The position numbers and the translations under genes were made by a program. Positions 58,346 through 64,000 of a stretch of 64,000 nucleotides of DNA are shown here, in pieces. Where the stretch lies: assembly GCA_014925825.1 (NCBI GenBank), contig JACGCK010000145.1, forward strand, positions 1 to 64,000. The letters run 5' to 3'. This DNA is from Pholiota molesta (taxonomy: Eukaryota; Basidiomycota; Agaricomycetes; Agaricales; Strophariaceae). The notes below the pieces were generated by a model that was not told where the DNA came from, ran no database searches, and saw nothing but the letters and a program-made list of their open reading frames with translations. Every line of letters begins with the position of its first letter. The stretch's first letter is position 1.

Positions 58346-60246
58346 CTAGATGCGGTATATCCTCAAGCGAAGATTGTTGTCATCATGATACTTAAAAAAA
58401 GAATGTTAACGACTGAAGTCCAAGGCTCGAGTAGTAAAGTCGAGAGGAGGTCATAGATATTTAGATCGAGGTGGACGTACATCTGCACCAACAAATCCAT
58501 CTGCATAGATCATGTAGAATTCGTTGGTCTGCTTGAGGTCCAAGATCGACGTTACGCATGGAAGGTGCGTCTCCACGTCATCGAGGAAGATAGGGACGTC
58601 CTCTGTGCGGATCATACTGGATAGCAACAGTTTCCCGGGCGGCTTCCTCTTCGAAGATGACGCGGAGGAAGGCATGTCCAGCATGCCCTTGGCAAACAAT
58701 ACGGCTGCGAGAGAGAAATCTACGATTCTTACGGAGCGATATAACCCTTCTATTTCACCTTCGGGGAAAATAGCACGTTGACCATGTGTATATCTGGGCA
58801 CATAAGGGGTAGAACATGAGCACAGAGATCTAGTCAATCCTTCAAACGGATGTAAGAAATTTGACCTTTTCCAGCTCTGAAATATGTTTTGATCGGGAGT
58901 ATAAGTAAACCTCGTGTTCAGTGGGCCCCATTCAGCCCATGGAATATCCAGCGCCAAGTTGTCAGTCGTCACTTGCCGTGCGTACTTCAGAAATAGGCGC
59001 TGGTGTAGAAACAGGTTCAAAATACTATTTTCCCGGTCGTATTGATCAGCAACCTCGTGGTTGTATACCACCGTAAACAAGTGCAAGCGGTCATCGTCGT
59101 GTATCGAGAACGGTTCGCCAGGGAGCGGATTCGCTTCGACGGGGCCCGCTTCACTCTGTATTCCGCGGATATAGATGCCTGGGGCAGTAGGTGGCAAGTG
59201 GAGTGTCACGAGATGGATTGCTTGGGCAGCGGCTTCATAACAGTGGGATCGTACGAGCCTGTACAGGCGAATCGATCCGAAGTCAGATCGACATGTAATG
59301 AGGAAGTATGTAGAATCTAGAAGTCTGAAGTCATCTATTGAAGCGAGAAGAGAAGGATCAGAGGATATAGCAGTATCCTGTGTGATTGAAATGAAAATGA
59401 TTGAAACGGACATAAAGTGCGCACTCACCAATATGAGATCTGATGTGGTCCAGTCCCATATTCTTACTTGCGTCTCCCTTTTGGTATTGTGAAAAAAAAT
59501 TGCCAGGATATTGCATGCGATTTGTATAATGACGGGGTTGAGAGTGACGAGGTTTGTGTATGGGTACGGGTGGTTGGTCCATTGCAAAGGACTTTGACGT
59601 GCTTGCGGATGGATGGAATTAGTGGATATGGAGCGAATGTGGAGGGAGTGCGGGCTACGGAGGATCGAAGCTCAATATGAGAGCTATAAAATGATAAACA
59701 GCTAGTCAAGTACTCACTCATCGCCCTCCTCTACGATCACCATCAAATCCTGCGTAGGATCCATGGTAAAGTTTGCAGCTGAAATTCCGATTGAGGATCT
59801 TTGAAGTGCGTGTGCCTTAACGTTGCTGGCAGCAGGAAGCCATCGCATTTCAAGGCAGTCCTTGCTTATATCCGCATACGCACCCCCAACAAGCTCAAAC
59901 ACATCACAGTTATGTTGCGTAAGGTAAGTAAGTGGTTCTTTTGTCTTGAGTGAAAGCCACTTCTTACGTCGCCGCCTGAGGGCCGCGATGAGGTCTGGAT
60001 AGTTGAGAAATGTTCCAGCATCCTTGAGCCCATCCCGGTGCAACTCAATAGTATACGCTAACAAGGAGGAGCCTTGAAAAATGTCGTAGATGGATGTACA
60101 TGTCTGTGATTTTTTTGATTCAGCTTCTTCTCTAGATCAAAGGAACGTAGGCTCACCATGGCACAGCGGATGAGGGAAACAGCATCGAGGTTGGAAAGAA
60201 CCTCAATTTGCAGCTCTCTCGGTAAATCACAGAAGTCATTCGCCAT
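58346..60246 (-). CDS. F-box/propeller-like protein copy H (intact)
   Basis: Six exons: 60246-60157, 60103-59718, 59654-59429, 59377-58866, 58793-58481 and 58390-58346. They total 1572 nt, or 523 residues, with matching phases. The F-box is LPRELQIEVLSNLDAVSLIR. The body shows IWDWTTSDLIL, FRLLDSTYFLIT, FGSIRLYRLVRSH, HLVTLHLPP, AEWGPLNTR, VDFSLAAVLFAKG, FLDDVETHLPCV and YADGFVGAD, and the end is RIYRI. The intron 5 acceptor is TTAAG. Exon 3 is shorter than in other copies (lacks the SMTDTRI codons). Probable SCF adaptor; substrate unknown. It lies outside the main duplicated block and is the most diverged intact copy. Confidence 0.85.
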
Positions 60247-60979
60247 TTTGGATGAGAGTCGTTGGATCGGAGGATATACAGACAGTTGACGTCGATCCTA
60301 GAGAGACACTCGCAGTATATATATCACTACAGCATAAAAGACTTTAGACAGACAACATGTAACAATGAAATTTGGAAACAAAGGCTCCGTTCCCTCCCAA
60401 ATCCTGCCTATCGTTCCGTACAAATCCTCCTCGTAGACCTGCTTCTCACGGGAGAAACAAGGAGTGACGGATCTTCTCCAATGACAGATCATGTCCGATG
60501 AGGTTGTGCATATATATACACAAGACAATATTCGTTGTTGTATGTGTACACACAAGACGAAGTGTGTACACACAAGACGAAGCTCATCATTATGTATGTA
60601 CCCACAAAACGAAGTACACCAGAAACTGCCACACCACAATATACTTACATGCCACTCACTCCCGCAACTGCATTACACATCATATCGCGCATGCCTACCA
60701 TCCGAAACACCTACCTAATCCCCGCCCAATATAGCACGTCAAGAACAAAAGCTTGAACTCGATTGTCCTCGGCCCTTGGAGTCGTTATCTGTGGATGGGA
60801 CCATTGATGAATCTGATTGTGAACGAGGAACGCTGCCGAGAAACAAGGAGGGAGAAACCAAATGAGGGGAATAAGTACAAGCGCAAGAAGACAAATGCTA
60901 GCAATTAAAAAGGGGCGATAGTTTGGGGCGAGTAAGTGGGTAGGAAATAACATAACAAGATGTACTAGAAGGCAGGGGA
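60247..60979. other. Upstream spacer with a short minisatellite
   Basis: 60540-60620 carries two exact copies and one variant of a 20-bp unit (TGTGTACACACAAGACGAAG). Nothing else is recognised. Confidence 0.6.
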
Positions 60980-63900
60980 AACACCCACTGATCGCGGACG
61001 TAAAGCGTCATTCCCTCGGTCTCGTCGCACATGAACGCGTGTACTGTTAGACCGCCACTTGGAGGAACGAAGAAGAGTGATATCAGATCGAGCGGCCAGC
61101 TCAGCGCGCTTGTCTCCTGCCACCGCACACGAACGCAACAGCATCGCCGGACTATGATGATAGTCAGCGCTAGTCAGCACGGAATAGCAACATCAACAGC
61201 GGATGTACTCACCCCAAACCGCTCAGCAGCTCACCACACCGGCTCCACCGTCGTCTTTCATTACAACGCCGCAACCACAGGCAGATTAACACCCGTCTCA
61301 CTGCCGCCTTGCTGGAACACAATGACCGCCTCCATCCCCGGATCCGCATCGCTCTCTGTTCCGCCCGCGTTCTTCCGAGTCACCGGCTGGCTCATCATCG
61401 TCACCACCGTCCCATCAATCACCGCATTCCCTGCCACTTCGCACCATCCTCGCTCTCGTCGTGCATGAACGTGAACGCGCGAATTACACCTGCACAACAC
61501 ATATCAGCTCAGAAGAACCACGAACAGAAGACGGACGTACGGATACACGCGGTTGTAAGTTCAGACCCCCAATTGGACGGGAACGGACACCGTGATACCG
61601 GGTCGAGCGAACAGCCCAGCGCGCTCGTATCCTGTAAACGCACACGACGCAAGAGCGTCGCCGGACTACGACAACAATCAGCAGGGAATCGTAACATCAA
61701 CAAAGAACGTACTCACACCCACACGCCCAGAACCGCCCAGCGGTTCGTCACGGCACCACATCGCGTCTACCGCCGCCTTGCTCGTGAACGCCCCCACCCC
61801 CGGGACCCGCATCGCGCAGAGTGCCGTCCGCGTGCTTCACCAGCCAGCTGCCTCATCATCACCGCCATGCCAGCAATCACCGACTCCCTGCCTGCCACGG
61901 CGCATCGTCCAGCTCACGCGTCTTCGAACAACGCGCCTTGGGCCTTGGACCGCCGTATGTATGTCCAGGCGCTCCGCTAGCTTCATGGCCAGGATACGGC
62001 GCCCGAGACGCTCTAAGGATCGGGCGTGGCGATTCTAGACGAGGCGGACCAGGGACGGGCGACGGGGACGCGTCGATGGGGAGCTTCGGGTGGCGGGGAA
62101 GGCGGATTTGTGCGGAAGGATGAGCGTGCCTACGACGACGGCTTGAGCGCGATAGATGCTGAGGGCGCGGGCCCCGGAGTGGGTACAGGCGCTGTGTGGC
62201 TAGATGGGGCAGACAACGGGGCCGATCCACGTCTCTCTGTGTTCATTGCACATTCCCTCGCCGGTTGGCGCATCGCCGCCGCCATCCCAGCAGTCCGCAT
62301 CGCGCTCCCTTCCGTCCGCGGCCGTCACTAGCTGGCGCGTCGTCACTGCCTCCCTCCCCAGCAACCGTCAAATACTCCGCCGCTGCGCAGCATCTGCGAG
62401 GGGCTATGCGTGCCTGTGGCGACGGCTTGAGCGCGGTAGGTGCTGTAGGGCGCGGAGTGGACAACGATGGCGGTCGGATACATGTTGAAGCAGACAACGG
62501 GCGCATACAGAGGCGGCCGGGGGGCAAGGCGATGGGGGCACTCCTTTTCAAAGAAGCAAGAGCGTAAGACGGTGGCCGAGTTAGGCTGTGAATGTAGTGA
62601 GCGGGAAGACTGAATAGAAGCGTCAGCGAAGAACGTACTGTTTAGGCGAGCGGCGGGCATCTGAGCGTGCCTATGGCGACGGCTTGAGCGCAATAGACGC
62701 TAAGGGCCCGGAGTGGGTCCTGGCGTTGGGTGGCTTGATGGGATGGGGCAGACAAGGGAGCCGAGTTAGATCCTTCTTGAATGCGCATCCCTTGCTGGTT
62801 GGCGCATCGCCGCCCGCCATCCCAGGAATCGGCATCGCGCTCTCTTCCGTCCGCGGCCGTCACTGGATGGCGCATCGTCACCGCCTCCCTCCCCAGCCAC
62901 CGCTGGATACCCCGCCACCGCGCAGCATCCAGCACGCATGTCCTCATCCTCAAACGCGCCTTGGTCACCGCCATACTCAGCCGTTCGTTTAGGCCCTTCA
63001 AAATTCTCCTTGACCAAGATACTGAGCAAGAGGTGGCCGAGGTAAGAGCAGGCAGAACAGGCGGATCACTGGCTGGGCATCATCATCGCCATGCCATCAA
63101 TCACCGACTCCCCAGCCACGGCGCACCGTCCAGCTCGCGCGTCTTCACACACCGCGCCTTGGGCCGCCGCATGTCCAAGCTTTCCAACAGCTTCATCCCC
63201 AGGATACGCGAGATGCCCCACGGATTGGCGTGGCGATTCTAGACGAGGCGGACCAGGGTCGGTCGACGGGGACGCGTCGATGGGGAGGTTCGGTGGTGGG
63301 TAAGGCGGGTTTGTGTGAGGGGATGAGCGTCCATATACCGACGGCTTAAGCGCGATAGAAGCTGAGCGCTGACTTCCCGCAGTGGGTGCTGGCGTTGGGA
63401 GCGATGCTTGATGAGATGGGGCAGACAACGGGGCCGATCCACGTATCTTCGTGTTCAACACACATCCCTCGCCGGTTGGCGCATCACCGCCGCCATCCCA
63501 GCAATCCGCATCGCGCTTCCGTTCCGTCCGCGGTCGTCTCTGGCTGGCGCGTCGTCACTGCCTCCCTTCCCTGCAGCCGCCAAATACCCCACCGCCGCGC
63601 AGCATCCAGCTCGCGCATCCCTTGGTCACCCCTATACTCGGCCGTGTGTCTAGGCCCTCCGCAAGTCTCCTTGATCAAGATACTGAGCAAGAGATGGCCG
63701 GCGTAAGACCGGGCAGACCAGGCGGGGTTGGAGGGGGTGTCGCAGGGCGTTCGGCGTTGGCGAAGTCGGGAGTCGCGCCAGTGGCTAAGCGTGCCTGCGA
63801 CGACGCATAGAGCGCGGTGGATGATGTACGGCCTGGAGTGGGCACCGACGCCATTCGGAGACGCGATGGTGCAGAAAACGGGCGGCATATTGGTGGGCGC

Positions 63901-64000
63901 TGGTGGGATCGCGATGTCGGAGAAGACGTCGAGCTGAGAAAAGATTAGCGGTAGACTATGACGCGTCAAGGAAGGTTAGGCGGCTTACCTTTGCTTGCAT
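60980..64000. repeat. Array of family-B units (minus orientation), running out of the window
   Basis: At least six diverged units carry the GT/AVVMMRQ-like hallmark on the minus strand: near 61370-61430 (IDGTVVTMMSQPVTRKNAGG), 61840-61885, 62330-62360, 62860-62900, 63065-63110 and 63530-63560. Recurring partners are LLLSILIKE-like and ELDDA-like words. Frames are interrupted by stops and shifts. The window ends at TTTGCTTGCAT, as at 41145-41160, so another unit begins at the edge. Confidence 0.5.

Noticed and set aside
61309..61980. 223-codon plus-strand frame
   Set aside because: Antisense to several family-B units and not conserved between them.

Overview
The window looks like a gene-poor, repeat-rich accessory block of a filamentous basidiomycete (Agaricomycetes-like) genome. 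The reasons are small GT-AG introns of about 45-80 bp in every real gene, a hAT transposon, a GCM-domain/DDE transposon of the type seen in mushroom genomes, an LTR-retrotransposon end, and a tandemly dispersed F-box gene family. I see no rRNA, tRNA or CRISPR. No species assignment is possible from the sequence alone.

Host genes. The backbone is a family of six-exon genes coding for about 520-545 residues: an N-terminal F-box followed by a WD/propeller-like beta-rich region. There are eight copies or pieces. Three are intact: B at 8490-10472 (+), C at 14938-16819 (-), H at 58346-60246 (-). One is intact except for a transposon in exon 2: F/I, with its 3' part at 30513-32121 and its 5' part at 38280-38609 (-). 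Four are broken: A at 2022-3870 has a 38-bp deletion, D at 22812-24189 lost exon 4, E at 17167-17465 is a 3' stub, and G at 42148-43913 carries frameshifts. A further short duplicate of the F 3' end lies at 30030-30205. Other genes are an intact GNAT acetyltransferase (4122-5544, -), its broken inverted copy (20660-21729, +), and a small secreted protein (11071-11628, +). The space between is filled with decayed, GC-rich low-copy repeats, called families B, C and D here.

Mobile elements. (1) An LTR-type end lies at 1-545. (2) A 332-bp MITE sits in a GNAT intron (4538-4869). (3) A 632-bp foldback lies at 25988-26619. (4) A 1.65-kb element with about 200-bp terminal inverted repeats and a 6-bp target duplication lies at 26811-28463. 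(5) A 6158-bp element at 32122-38279 has an 8-bp target duplication and four 12-bp subterminal motifs at exact 24-bp spacing at each end. It carries long arrays of short palindromes and a giant central palindrome with arms of about 1.28 kb, and it has no transposase. It splits an otherwise open F-box gene and itself carries a 375-bp MITE. (6) An 11-kb element at 44673-55684 encodes a GCM zinc-binding region, a DDE-type transposase, a ubiquitin-specific-protease-like domain, a PHD finger and a PWWP-like segment. It is interrupted in its coding sequence by (7) a complete 3665-bp hAT element (45925-49589).

How it fits together. The order of events can be read from the nesting. Family-B repeat DNA received the 11-kb element, which received the hAT. 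The F-box gene F/I received the palindromic element, which received or carried the MITE. F-box and GNAT genes have been copied in direct and inverted orientation together with their flanks (3.9-6.4 kb against 19.2-21.9 kb). The strongest candidate for something undescribed is the palindromic 6.16-kb element; second is the multi-domain 11-kb transposon.
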